DNA of 64,000 nt from Forficula auricularia. Lineage: Eukaryota > Arthropoda > Insecta > Dermaptera > Forficulidae. Every line of letters starts with the position of its first letter. Positions within the stretch are counted from its first letter, which is position 1. The notes under the pieces were generated by a model. It saw only the letters and a program-made list of their open reading frames with translations. It did no database searches and was not told the origin of the DNA. A program made the translations under genes and the position numbers. Below are positions 1 to 11,975 of this stretch, one piece after another. The stretch is taken from assembly GCA_024734495.1 (NCBI GenBank), contig JALMQS010000612.1, positions 1,069,979-1,133,978 on the forward strand, read 5' to 3'.

Positions 1-1756
1 CTTAGGCTATATTTAAATGGCGGTTTCGGGCAAAATTGCTAGGGCTGTATAACAAAATGACATTATAAAAATCTACAATTCAAGTTGAACATATTGTTTT
101 GTTGTTTGGTGAATACATGAATAATTATTTCATTAGGTCAGCTTTACAATAGTTAGCAGATTTTATAACAAGACTATATATTTATGAGTGATATTGAAGG
201 GTGAGATTTATTTTAACTTCATTAAAAATTTACACAGAACTAAAAATATTAATTGTAAACCAATAAGAAATAAATTAGCTATTAAAACACACAAAAAAAC
301 ACAGAAGTTTAAAGTATCAATTGTTTTATGTAAGGTATAACAACTATTTTACATTATGGAATTGATAACTTAAGACATTACTAACATTTAAAACACTACT
401 TGGCAGCAAGGACTCTAGTCACTGAATGAATGCTTGTGGAGACAGCCTGGCTTTTGGCAGACTGGTATTTGTTTTAACTTGCTCACAACCACAGACAGGT
501 TCCAACTTGCTAGACCTGCAGAGACTGGATCAAGTGAATGCAAGGGAAATTTCTATTTCAGATAACATGTGCTTATCAAACTATTTAGCCTACAACAATA
601 TTTATTGTAAATTAACTAACTTTTCATGACATAGCATAAATTGATTTAATTTTATTTAAAATGTTGATGTTTTATTTGTCTTAGTTTTTACTAATATTTT
701 TATAAGACTAATTTAAAGTACAATCCATTCATATTTTCCATGAAAGCATTTATAGGACTATTATTAATCTCTACTATTAAACAGTTATTTAATTAGCACA
801 GAGGTTTATTTCATAACCATAGTTTAATATACACAAAGTGATTTTTCATAAAATGTCGTTTCACTACATTAAAATCATTATTATTTGGTCAAAATTGGGT
901 ATTTATGAAAAACAAGAGTCAGTAATAATTTTTTTAAACATAGACCCCATTACCATCCCATCATTATACTTTGTATAGTAGTTTATGAAAGTACTATCTA
1001 TTTACAGAATTTTTTTGAAAATTTTAAAAGTGGTACTTTTTAGAAAAAATCAAAATCAAAAATTTGATTTAAATTTTGAAAAAAAAAATTATTACAACCT
1101 ATGTCATGTTGTATGTCTCTGAAAAGAGCATTAAAAAAGCTGCAAAATGACACCTGTCCCACCTCTCTAACTCAATTAAGACAGCTTTTAGAGCAGTTTC
1201 AAAATTGTTTGTTCGTGGTTTTTTTTGCGATTTTTTGAAAACTTCACAAGGCCGTATAAAAAAAAACTATTCAAGATAAAAATTTGAAATTTTGTATTTT
1301 CATTCATATTAGCACAATATATCAGTGTACCAAATTTCAAGAAAATCTAAAGTGGTGAGGTAAAATTTTTATTTAAAGTCTGTTGATTTGGCACGGAATG
1401 ACGACTCCAAGGCTTACGAGCATATATGCATTATATAGAGTAGAAATTGAAATTTTTTTGTCGTAATATTTATGAGAAACAGCCTTTATTAAGTCTACAC
1501 TGAGCGATGATCATGCCAGTACTAAGTCAGGCGAAACCTTCGCAAAAGTATTTTTGGTAAATAAAATAGAAGTATAATTTTTTTTCAACATTCCTTCGCA
1601 AAACACCTGAAACTAATAGTTGAAAAGAAAGCTCTCAAAGTGAACTTTCAATAATAAAAACAACAACGGACTAAACTAAAAAAATTAATTGTTTGAGTAA
1701 ATGAATTAAATATCTAATATAATATAATAATTAAAACATATATATAAAAATATTAC
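1..1756. other. Intron of the UTP4-like gene
   Basis: AT-rich and without a supportable exon. The block 395-560 is GC-richer than its surroundings and gives a 38-codon minus-strand open stretch after a ctctgcag site, with no family I recognise. About 1000-1560 has the low-complexity, pyrimidine-tract look of decayed transposon filler. The next UTP4 exon must lie left of the window. Confidence 0.5.
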
Positions 1757-2703
1757 CGCTAATCGAGATTTTTTTTTATCAATATCCATACACCAGGCAG
1801 GTCCTGAAGGTATAGCCCATTTCTGCAATTGAAGACAAATTTGTGATTAAAGCGAAATATTGGAAGTCATTAAATATATCAATACTAAGGTAACATTAAA
1901 TTTATAAGAATAAAACAAAAAATGCGTCCTTTGCTTGATGTAAATAAAACATAAATTTGAGTCTGAAGTTTAGAACTTAGCCTTCATTTAGAGGATATTA
2001 AAAATATTTGATAGCCGTAAGCCTCAATAAAATATTTTCAATGTTTCAAAGATTTTTCCTTTATCTTCAGTTTAATATAAATACTAAACAAGAAAATTTG
2101 AGGGTTAAGTCATTGAGGAATACCTACACATGTTCAGATAAAAATAAATAATTTTTCTTTTCTTTGACTCTACACTTAATTATAATATCAATGAATAACA
2201 TATATTAGACACAAAATGAAATCAAAAACTTTGAAATTATAATCTTAAATAAATGAAATTGATCCATATATATATATATATAGATTCATCCAACACAGGA
2301 CAGATTATTTATTTTTATAAATTGCTTCTCAAGGCAAAAAACCTTTTTATTGTAAAATTTAAACAGTTAAGAAGTTTTTTATTTTTATATTTAAATAATT
2401 TTAATACATTATGATTATTAATAAAAATACCTTATGTTTAAGTGTGGAGAAGTCATATTCCAAAATGAAGCCATGTAAACCTGTACTAAATAATCTTGTA
2501 TTGCACCATACCAGAGATTCAACTGAAAAATCAGATTTTCCAGGTATAACTCTTTCTATAAGTGGACATTCACTTAAATCCCAAATTTCTATTGAGTTAT
2601 TAGCTCTCGATAAGGCTAACTTTTTAATCGTTGGTTCATAATTCATTCGATTAATCGACACTGGGTCTATATCATAAAAACCTACATTATGTATATTTGT
2701 CAT
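1757..2703 (-). CDS. UTP4/cirhin-like WD-repeat protein, N-terminal exons (partial)
   Basis: Two coding exons are seen: 2703-2431 (91 codons, starts MTNIHNVGFYDID) and 1822-1757 (22 codons, KWAIPSGPAWCMDIDKKK). Exon 1 ends at a gtattt donor, exon 2 lies between a ttgcag acceptor and a gtaata donor, and both junctions are phase 0, so they join cleanly. The protein reads like the start of cirhin/UTP4: an HNVxFY opening, an IEIWDLS-type first WD blade, then LFSTGLHGFILEYD. UTP4 is a component of the t-UTP part of the small-subunit processome in the nucleolus, needed for pre-rRNA transcription and processing. No following exon was found between 1756 and 1, so the gene continues past the left edge. 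The assignment rests on remembered family resemblance of about 110 residues; other WD40 proteins are less likely because of the N-terminal signature. Confidence 0.8.
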
Positions 2704-3842
2704 TTTAATAAACCTTCAAAAAAATGATTTTCAGTTGAAATATTGATTATATTATTATTAGAGGAAAACAAAAAAAACGTGGTAAAGAGTTATCATTGAT
2801 AGATGTATCTTTTATCTGTGAGAGACATGTGCATGAGTTTGAACGAAAAACATATTTATCAATTTTAGGGAAATGAAGAGCCGCTTGAGGGCGCGCAGGT
2901 AGATTTCAAATTTCTGTTAGTTAAGAGGCAATTACAAAACAAAATAAATAATTTTTTTTTTTTTTTAATTTTATTTATCTTAACCTACTTAAAGCACACT
3001 TTAGGAAAATATTTAACAAATATAATTCCTCACTTAACAATATAGTACCTGGAGCGATGCTCGGTAACTTCTTCCTTCAGGTAAAACCTTTTATTTTAAT
3101 ATTATTTTAATTTAAAATTCTGATAAAAAGGTCGATTTTTATTTGAGAGCCGTTTTCAAATTAAAAAAATACAAATATATATAGTATTCGCCCACTGTAC
3201 CCCCCCCCCAGCTTGACCCCACCCCCAAAACCTCGCCCTACCCCCGGATCCCCCACCACTGCACCCCACCTCCTGCACCTGTTTTGATTCAACCATATGA
3301 TTCATTTTTATTCATCCAATTGTTAATAAATAAAACCTATCAAAATGTGTTGTTTTTTCAGAAAATTGAGACCTGCTTATGCGAAATATATTTTTAAATA
3401 AATTCTTGATTATTTTTTATTCTATTAAATAAATAAAATTCTTTATAAAAACAATTATAAAACGTTTATTAATATTTCTAACGTTTAGGTTGAACAAAAT
3501 ATGTTAAAAACCACAATCACAATACTTCTTCAAGGCCTTTGAGAATAAAGGATTTACCCGACCCATTGTCTGCCTGAGCACAAAAGGAAAAGGGAAACCT
3601 TTTTTTAAAACCCTAAGAATGGGATTTGTCTACCTGAGAATAATTAATTTGATTACGAAAAAACCCATCAAAAACAATTTTGTCGAAGATGAGACCGTGA
3701 CAGATCGAATTGTCACCCCAAAAACCCCCTAACCCGTGAATTTCATCAAAATCAGTAGAGTCGTTTTCAAAATAGAACCAAGATACAATTATATATATAT
3801 ACAAACAAATAAATATATATTAAATATATATACAAATAAATA
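2704..3842. other. Spacer upstream of the UTP4-like gene
   Basis: This is the 5' flank of the minus-strand UTP4-like gene. Positions 3045-3068 are a reverse copy of a Helitron-like end also seen near 9112-9140, and 3199-3290 is a C-rich tract of the kind found inside those elements. No convincing gene or promoter motif is visible. Confidence 0.4.
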
Positions 3843-3915
3843 TACAATTTTTGCTCGTTTAATAAGTATATATCTATGTATCTATTCTTATTATTAAACG
3901 AGCAAAAATTGTATA
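3841..3915. repeat. Small perfect hairpin beside a TA tract
   Basis: Arms of about 23 bp (3843-3865 and 3891-3913; core ATTTTTGCTCGTTTAATAA) are exact reverse complements around a 25-nt loop. A (TA)n tract of roughly 65 nt follows at 3919-3984. It is probably a short MITE or replication-derived palindrome. Confidence 0.7.
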
Positions 3916-3917
3916 TA

Positions 3918-3918
<1 letters not shown>

Positions 3919-3984
<66 letters not shown>
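3919..3984. repeat. (TA)n microsatellite
   Basis: An almost pure AT dinucleotide run. Shorter runs occur at 4233-4266, 35036-35054, 44289-44320 and 56601-56621. Confidence 0.9.
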
Positions 3985-3987
<3 letters not shown>

Positions 3988-4080
3988 GAAAAAACTAAAA
4001 AGTACTGAAATAAAGTACTAATGTTTGTGGGCCGATATGTACCAAAATCTAATCAGCGCTCCATTTTGTTAAAATAATGG

Positions 4081-4231
4081 AAGGTATGGTGGTGTGGGGG
4101 CGGGGGTTGTTGGAGGGGTTTCGGGGGTTTGGGTGTTCTGGGTGGGTTTCGGGGGGTGTGGTGGGTAGGAGGGTGGGGTTCGTGGGTTTGGGGGTCCAGG
4201 GGCGTGCGCCGAAAGCGGGCCTTGCATCTAG

Positions 4232-4272
<41 letters not shown>

Positions 4273-4370
4273 GCCCCCTGGCCATCTAGTAAATATATAT
4301 AGGGTGGGGGGGGGGTTCGAGGGGGGGTCAAGGCATACCCTATTATAAGAGGGCCGCCGAAGGCAAACAC
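4081..4370 (+). mobile_element. Fragments of GC-rich Helitron-like elements
   Basis: A G-rich tract (4084-4200) runs into a short GC-rich end with CATCTAGTA followed by TA repeats; a second end (CTGGCCATCTAGTA) occurs at 4272-4285 and a third (GAGGGCCGCCGAAGGC) at 4350-4365. The same ends occur in longer copies near 10150-10220 and 44325-44370. Open frames in both strands here are artefacts of the purine/pyrimidine bias. Confidence 0.5.
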
Positions 4371-5970
4371 TTGCAGTCATCGTCTCAGTGCAAAAAGCCC
4401 TCGCTGTGCTGGTACTGCCTAGTAGACATCTCTGCTCAAAAGATCTTCTTCCGAGTCTGGGGGCCCTTTATTCATCCACTCGGTCAGTCTAATTCTTTGA
4501 CAAAGAAAAGAGTGGTGTCTGTTGTGAGTTCGTCATTTCATCAGTTTGGGCGACTTAACAAACAGTTATTGGCGATATTTTCTTGTAAAGGAACATATAT
4601 ACTACATAAAACAGTATATTTTGCATCACGATGTTCCTTCACATTCCCCTGTTGAAACAGGGTACTTCGAATCTAAACACGATGCAAAATTTTATAAGAT
4701 TAAAATTTACAACTCTCACCTTTTTAACCAGGAGGCTGGCATTTCTAGAGGCGATCCTTCACTCGCCCCGCTTCCGAGGGCAACCCCTGTTCCCTGGCCC
4801 CCACCACAGAGACCCCTTCCATTCAAGCTTAGCTAGCTAGCCCAATGCCAGCAACACAACCCTGCCGAATTTTTTGTTTTTATTTTTCTTTTAAAATAAA
4901 ACAGCAACTGAATGACCCTTTTCTGGCTTTATCGCAGTTGTTTTGAATATTCCTTCTGTTTACTCGCTTTTACCTGTTCTTGTATCGATCACTTTTTTCA
5001 TTTGGTCGTATTTAAACTGCTTGTACAAAATAACGCGATCAATTAGCTAATGCTGAGGAATACCATTTCAACAATTTTTGCTTTAATTCTGCTGGCATTA
5101 ACCATTGCTGAGACATGAATCGACTTAAAATCCAAAAATAACCATCGATTAAATAGCTTGTATTACATTCGTTTTTGATTTTTTATTTCTTCTTGGCAGC
5201 TTCTTGGATTGTTTCTAGGCCATCCCCAATTTCAAATCGGATTCTCCGTTCAAATATTGGTTACTCTTTCTCGATCAAAACTTCTCATCTAACGATTTTC
5301 TAAATTTCCAATTTTGCTTTGGAAAACCTATCCTCTTACTTAAGTTTTAGGTCTTTGTATCTTTATCCAGAACAGTTCGGCAACTATTCTAGCATTAAAT
5401 AGAATAGCTAAAATTTGACAAAAATTCAAAAAAAAATTTCTCCTCTTGGAACAAAGTGCTAAAATAGTTTTATAAAACTTTATTTAACCTTTTGTGGTCC
5501 CAGAACATTCCGATATAATTTATTCAAATTACGTTAATTTAAAACATTTAGCAAGGTCGGATCAAGTGCTAATTTGTGGGCCGTCGCTGCCCAAAAACTG
5601 ATCAGTTATTTCGTTTTAAAATGTAGCGTTAAAATTTTCGAATTTCATTTCAGCTCGATTTTGGCAGTGAAAAAACAAACAACGTTCCCAAAAAGCGACC
5701 GCCTTTCTTTCATACTTTTTCAAACGGAAAGCTAAAATCGCGCTTTTTGGCACTCGATGAAATTGTGGTTTGCATTTAGCCGTCAAACCACCGGAATTAT
5801 TATTCGACCACCATTTGCAGCTGGTGAATACCGGGTTCGCCAATCTTGGACCCTTTGGAAAACCACGCTTGCCGCGGGCCAATTAATGCTTTGCCATGCT
5901 TCGCATTGGATCAATCAAACCATTTGAAATAGACGATGTGATAAATCTTAAAAAAATACTGGCATTCGCC
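4371..5970 (+). repeat. Interspersed repeat R1, copy a (unclassified)
   Basis: Blocks match 10230-11970 in the same order: TAGACATCTCTGCTCAAAAG near 4423 and 10277, TTAAGTTTTAGGTCTTT near 5340 and 11243, TTTATTTAACCTTTT near 5480 and 11450, CCACGCTTGCCGCG near 5866 and 11878, and CATTTGAAATAGACGAT near 5921 and 11940. Extra fragments are at 3985-4080 and 58217-58300. The copies are diverged and I see no conserved long frame, so this is a non-autonomous element or an eroded one. Confidence 0.55.
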
Positions 5971-6130
5971 CGCTGTAAATCGTACCTGCTGTACGGAAGC
6001 ACGCTGCAAGTGTCTTGACACCTGTACTAGTGATCCTGTTGAAAAAGGCTACCATTCCGTAAAAAACTGCAAAAATAAATTGATTTTCATGGTTGTCTTC
6101 AACGATAAAAATCAATGGCACTTGTCTTGT

Positions 6131-8361
6131 TCATTTGACGAGCTTTTTGGAGGGGAGTGACAATGACGTTTTAGGTTTTGCACTGGCTTGATTGAAGTTT
6201 GGTTTTGGGGTAGTTTTTGCGGCATTTTTCCCGAGGCAGAAACAAAATTTCACATCCACTCGCTTTTCACTTATCACAAAAAACTTCTTTTACGAGCTCC
6301 GCTCAACGCACCGTCATTACGTTTTTCGTTTTTTTTTTGGTAGTCTACGAACACTACTGGTTCTTGAATGAATGACAGAGACTAAGAAAAAATTCTAATT
6401 GATAAAAAAGGCAAAAAGAGTCCGGCCGATTTTCCGGGAACATTCAACAGCTACACTTATTAAGAAATTTATCATTAGAAGATGGTTTCATGAGCGATTC
6501 TAAATCTAATCTAAGTATGAATGTGGCATGAAATAAGTTTTATGGCAAGGGGTGAGATATCCTTAATTTAGCATTTCCATTTAGAGAATGATTGCTCTTT
6601 TTGTCAAAATATCTGTATATAAAAAAGGAAAAAGTTGATAAAAATTAGGTAAGATTCATTGGTCGACAGACAGAATACCGAATACAAGAAGGGTATGAGA
6701 TGTAAACTATCGTGAATCCCACTTATTAGGAGGTAATTCTAAAGGTCTTCATCTTCATTAGACACCAGTTAGTCATTTGTCTGTAGAAATACGTAAAATT
6801 TTAAATAAATAAAATAAAATTACATTATATTAATATTATATTCATCATCTACAGGCTAACATTGAATTTGATATTTTATTATTATACTTTTTAAATTTTA
6901 TAAGTTTTTCACATTAATTGTCCGCTAATTACATAGATATATATATATATTTCTTATTAATCAATTAAGTACATGTTATTATCAGTATATATTATGTATA
7001 TACTATTTTTCGTTTTTTTAGCTCTCGCAGTAATTCAGTCTAAACACAAAATACTCACGCGACATGAACAAAATAATACTTTACATTTTCTAAATATATA
7101 CGAATATATCGATATAAATCTTATATATTTATAATATTCACACTTATTGTTAATTTTAAAAAATATAATTTAACAATTTGTATCCGAGAAGAAAAACAGA
7201 TTTATTAGGTAGATAATATAGTAAACAATTGAAAAATTTTCTCTTATTTAAATACTAGAGACAACTTTGGGGAATTTTATTCCATGGTCCGATATCATAA
7301 AATAACGATTTCAAATTTATAATCTCATGCACTTTTTTTAAGTCATAACGTAAATATAAAAATATATAGTTATATATAAATATAGGTCAAAGATCTTATT
7401 TTTCATAACACTCATTTTTTTTTATAATTCCTATTTTACATTACATTCTCACATATATTTATATAAATATATAATGTTTAAAATATTATTAAGAGATTAG
7501 TAAGTAAATACTTAAAACAAATATATTAAATAATATATTTGTTTTAAGTCTAATGTAATTTTTTCAGTAAAATTCAAAAATAAATAAATATATTTACAAT
7601 AGATAAAATATAAATAAAAAAAATTGCTTAAAATTTAAAAACATAAATTGAACAAAATTTATTCGAAAATTTGGGATTTTTTAACTTAATAATCCTTTCC
7701 ATTTATTACTTCTAAATTAGAGATTGTGCCTTCCTCTTAATATAAATATTTTCATTTATTTGAAACTGCCTTTATTTTTAATAATATATATGTAAATATT
7801 TCTGATTATTTAATAGAATTTTAATTACAATTGTTATTTTTATTCGGAAGAACTAAATTCAGTTTTAACTAATATTTTCTCAAATATCCATTCATGGGGT
7901 GATAAAGAGAACGTTTTCGAAACTATAGTCCACATTATAAAAAATAATAGGTCATAAGCAGAAGACACAATTTTTAATTTGTCGCTTATAAACTCTGACA
8001 TCCTACATCCATACATTTTTTTTTTGTTATTATATAAGGATGGAAAAAATATTAATTTGAAATGAAGTGAGATTTTTTTTGTAAGTTCATATATAATATA
8101 TAATAATTATGATAATATTACGAATTTATTGATTATTTTACTTTTTACGTTTGTATATTATTCATCACCATTAATTCTTATAGACAGTTAATAACTTGAA
8201 AGCATAAATTGTCCAAAACCAAGTCTCTCTGTTAATCTAAAAGGGTGAATGTGCAACATATACTATGACTAGATAATTAATCACATTTTATAAATGAGAC
8301 GTTCAAAAGCAGAGTGGACCAACCCACAAATCTCATTTTTGCTGATAAACCTCTATAATCA
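6131..8361 (+). repeat. 2.2-kb duplication, left copy
   Basis: Nearly identical to 13871-16087. Differences are mainly one- or few-base indels in homopolymer runs plus rare substitutions. The copy ends exactly at the N run, inside what is a complete MITE in the right copy. No gene is visible; it is AT-rich spacer with a small palindrome at 7511-7548. Confidence 0.9.
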
Positions 8362-8461
8362 NNNNNNNNNNNNNNNNNNNNNNNNNNNNNNNNNNNNNNN
8401 NNNNNNNNNNNNNNNNNNNNNNNNNNNNNNNNNNNNNNNNNNNNNNNNNNNNNNNNNNNNN
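8362..8461. other. Assembly gap, 100 N
   Basis: Exactly 100 N, the conventional size for a gap of unknown length at a scaffold join. True distance and order across it are not known from sequence. Confidence 0.98.
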
Positions 8462-8999
8462 TATTAAATTTAACTATTCCACTATTTTACTCAAATAACA
8501 ATATTTTCATAATTTACTTATTGGTGCTTGGTTCAAATAGCGGTATCTTAACTATTAATATATCTAGAGTTGCTCCAAAAATATGAGAATACTTAAAATA
8601 CGTATATCATTTATTCATATTGAACAGAGATCGATTTCGCCATAATTAACTTCACCATCTATTCATATCAAATATAATTTCTTAACTATAAATATATCGT
8701 TTTTTCAGTGTAGGGGTGTAATAAAATTAAATCTTTTAAAAGGAATTTAATTTAAAGTTCAATTGGAATAAAAATTTTTTACTAAGAAAAAGTTATAAGC
8801 ATCAACAACAATTTATAAATAATAAACAATAAACAATGCCCAATTAAATTAATTTATATTTTTCTGAAATTATAATTAACCTTAATTTGGACGTTTACAA
8901 ACTTTCAACATAAGAGAGGGAATAAACTTAATTCAATTGATATCACATTTTCATTCCAAATTATATTTATCAACATTTTTAATAAAAAGTGATCAGTTG
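8462..8999. other. AT-rich spacer
   Basis: No open frame, RNA gene or recognisable repeat. It does not match what follows the right copy of the duplication. Confidence 0.5.
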
Positions 9000-9142
9000 T
9001 GGGGGATCCTGGGGTGGGAGGCGCGGTTAGGGTGGGGTAGGGTGGAGTGGGGGGTGCAATGGTGGGGGTAAGGTGTGTGGTTTCGGGAGAGGGGGGTGCG
9101 GGTCAGGGGTTACCTTGCATCGCTCGGTGGCTCCAGGTACTA
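9000..9142 (+). mobile_element. GC-rich 3' end of a Helitron-like element
   Basis: A G-rich tract ends in TTGCATCGCTCGGTGGCTCC followed by AGGTAC and TA-rich DNA. A related end in reverse orientation is at 3045-3068. It abuts the longer element that follows. Confidence 0.45.
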
Positions 9143-10222
9143 TCTATATATATAAAATTAAGGTTTCGTCTGTACATTAGTCCAAATCACGCCAAATTTT
9201 TGTTCCACACGTTTCAAGCAAAGTTATGAACGAAAACATCCTCAACAAAATTCCTGTCTGTCTGTCTGTCTGACTGTATGTCTGTCTGCATGTTTCCGTG
9301 TGGGTTCCGCGAAAAGTTGCTCACGATTCACGTCAAAACGGCTGAAGGGATTATTATGAAATTTCATATTTGTATCAAATGTGTTCTAACTTACGTTTTT
9401 AGCTATATAACGTTTTGATATTTTGACCCCAGAAGGGGGTTTGGGGGGCGCACGAATCAAAATTATCAAATAACTCCTAAACTATTAACCCTATAGCAAA
9501 TTTTATGATAAACAAAGTTGTAGGGGATGTGATTTCTGACAACTTTTGTTTGAAAAAATTTCCCCCAAAAAGGGGGGGAGGGTGAAAAAATGTAAATTCT
9601 TGCCCTTGGAACAAACTCAACCAAATTTTGTATACATAATCTCTGGGTCTCTAGAGAGCTAGAAATGCAAAAACTAACCACCCAAAATGGGGGGGGGGGT
9701 CAAAGAATGAAAATTCTTTCTCTTGGGACAAACTCAACCAAATTTCGTATACATAATCTGTGGGTCACTAGAAGGCTAGAAATGCAAAAACTGGGTGCGG
9801 GGGTGGAATGGGGGTGGGGTGAGGAGTGAGGCGGAGTAGGGTGGGGGTGCAGGGGGTGGAGTCCATCAGGGGCATAGCGGGGGTGAGGTCCAGGGAGCTA
9901 GGCGGGGGTGTGGTGCGCAGGGTTGGAGGGCGCGGGGTGGGGTCCGGGGCCGGGTGGATGGGGTGCGGGTGGTGGTGTGGAGGCGGGGGTTGGGAACGGG
10001 TGCATGGTGCGGGGTTGGGGTGCTGGAGGGGTTTTGGGGTCGTGGTGGGGAGGGGGTTAGTGGGTTAGGGTGCGGAATGGAGTGTTGGGGTGGTGGTGTG
10101 GGGGGCGGGGGTTGGGCATGGTGCGGGGCGGGTGGTGGGGTGGGGTTCGGGGGCTGGGGTCCAGGGGCGTGCACCCTGGCCAGCAAGAGGGCCGCCGAAG
10201 GCGGGCCTTGCAGCTAGTAATT
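9143..10222 (+). mobile_element. GC-rich Helitron-like non-autonomous element, copy A
   Basis: Starts in TATATATAAAATTAAGG, contains a CTGTCTGTCTGT tract, then about two copies of a roughly 110-bp unit (core AAATGCAAAAACT, 9560-9800) broken by G runs, then a long GGGGTGCGGG-type tract (9800-10160), and ends in a GC hairpin (AGGGCCGCCGAAGGCGGGCC) and CTTGCAGCTAGTA. The minus-strand copy at 44325-45272 has the same parts in the same order. Lack of terminal inverted repeats and a target duplication, plus a terminal hairpin, fit a Helitron or Helentron, but no Rep/helicase frame is present, so the class is inferred. Confidence 0.55.
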
Positions 10223-10229
10223 AATATAA

Positions 10230-11975
10230 TTTTCACAAAAAACACGCTCACTTCATACCGGTACCTATACCTAGTAGACATCTCTGCTCAAAAGATCTTC
10301 GGAGGCTGGGGGCCCTTTATTCATCCACTCGGTCGGTCAGTGCTTTGACAAAGAAAAGTGGTGTCTGTTCGTGAGTTCGTCGTTTCGTCGTTTGGGCGAC
10401 TTAACAAACGGTTATTGGCGATATTTTCTTGTAAAAAAGGGAACATATATACTACATAAAACAGTATATTTTGCATCACGATGTTCCTTCTAATTCTTAC
10501 TATTCGAAATTAGGTACTTCGGAATCAAACAAGTACAAAAATTTTATAAGATTCAAAATTTACAACTCTATTTTTTTAACCGAGGCGCTGGCGCGGGCCC
10601 AGAGAGGCGATCGCCCCGCTCGCCCCGGCCACGGGACGGCCCTGGACATATATTTATATACCTTGGGGGTTTATTTTTAAAAATTAAAAATTTAAATAAA
10701 ATAAGCTGAAACTAATAATAGAACCTACATCTTGATTTTTTATTTTTCAATACTATTTAAATAAACTGTAACGGATCGTTGCTAAACTTTATCCAAATTC
10801 ATTTGAAATATTAATATGTTTATACTTTTATTATTAATCAGATATCACTTGCAATTTACAGTTCATGTTGACTTTAATTCAAAAATAGCGATCGATTCTC
10901 ATTTAATACTTGAGGAATAACAATTCTACATTAGATTTTTGACGCTTCGATTATTATTGGTAACCATTGCTGAAGACATGGAGGAATCGACTTAAAATCA
11001 AAAATAACCATCGATTAGAGAAATAAGCTTATTGCATTCCATTTTTGATTTTTGGACTATTAATGGCAACTTCTTGAGTTGTTTACCAAAAAAGAATTTA
11101 ATCTCTTTTGATTTTAAGTCGATTCCTCCACGTTTTCAGTAGTGGTTGCTATTAATAGTCAAAACATCAAAAATGCTATGGTTACTATAAAATTTCCTCC
11201 CAAATTTTTAGCATTTCACAGAGAGAAACCTATCCACTCTTACTTAAGTTTTAGGTCTTTATTTTTTATCTATGAGTTAGGTTAAATGAGCTATAAAACG
11301 ACCAAATGAATAAATTTTAAAGAAATATGGGTAAAGTATTGTAATCGGTTTACCGCGAGACCGATTACAAAATTTAAAATAAAGAATTAAAAAAAAGTGC
11401 TATCTTATTCTAGAGCAAAGTACTTTAAAATATAATTTTACTAAAAACTTTATTTAACCTTTTTTGTGGTCCCAAAGATACTTAATTACGATATTAAATT
11501 TAATCAAAATTGGTTAAGTCATTTTCAAGATATTTAGAAAAAACTAAAAAAGTCATGAATCAAAGTACTAATGTTTGTGGGCCGATATATACCAAAAACT
11601 AATCAGTGCTTCATTTTGTTTAAAGAATGGTAGATTTTCAATTTCATTTCAATCGGTGCAACGGTGTGGAAAAAAATCGTGGACCTAAAAAACGATAACA
11701 TATACATCCGCACACACTAAATAAAATAAAAATCGCACTTTTTGGCCTCTCGATGAGACCCCATTTAATTTTTGGCAAAACCGTCACGTGCTAAAATTCA
11801 ACCTAATTGAATACTACAATTTGTGACTTTAATTGAGTCCATGGGTTCCGTAGTCTTTACCTGAGGACCCTTTGAAGCCACGCTTGCCGCGAGACCGATT
11901 ACAATACTTTACCCATGCTTCGCATCGGATCAAGTAAAACCATTTGAAATAGACGATACTTGATAAATCTTAAAA
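10230..11975 (+). repeat. Interspersed repeat R1, copy b
   Basis: Same block order as 4371-5970 but with different indels. It includes an internal inverted stretch: GAATCGACTTAAAATCAAAA near 10984 reappears reverse-complemented near 11108. No intact frame. Confidence 0.55.

Noticed and set aside
426..629. 67-codon plus-strand frame and a 38-codon minus-strand stretch
   Set aside because: GC-richer block, but no family resemblance and no matching UTP4 continuation; noted only as an unassigned patch.
4049..4370. Overlapping proline/glycine-rich open frames on both strands
   Set aside because: They arise from C- and G-rich transposon tracts and TA repeats (runs of IYIYIY), with no domain.
4371..4840. 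Frames reading VDISAQKIF...GPFIHPLG
   Set aside because: Partly shared with the second repeat copy (10280-10340) but broken there by stops and indels; treated as an interspersed repeat, not a gene.
9826..10348. Several 70-106 codon frames on both strands
   Set aside because: Products of the GGGGTG-type tract of the Helitron-like element; low-complexity and frame-independent.
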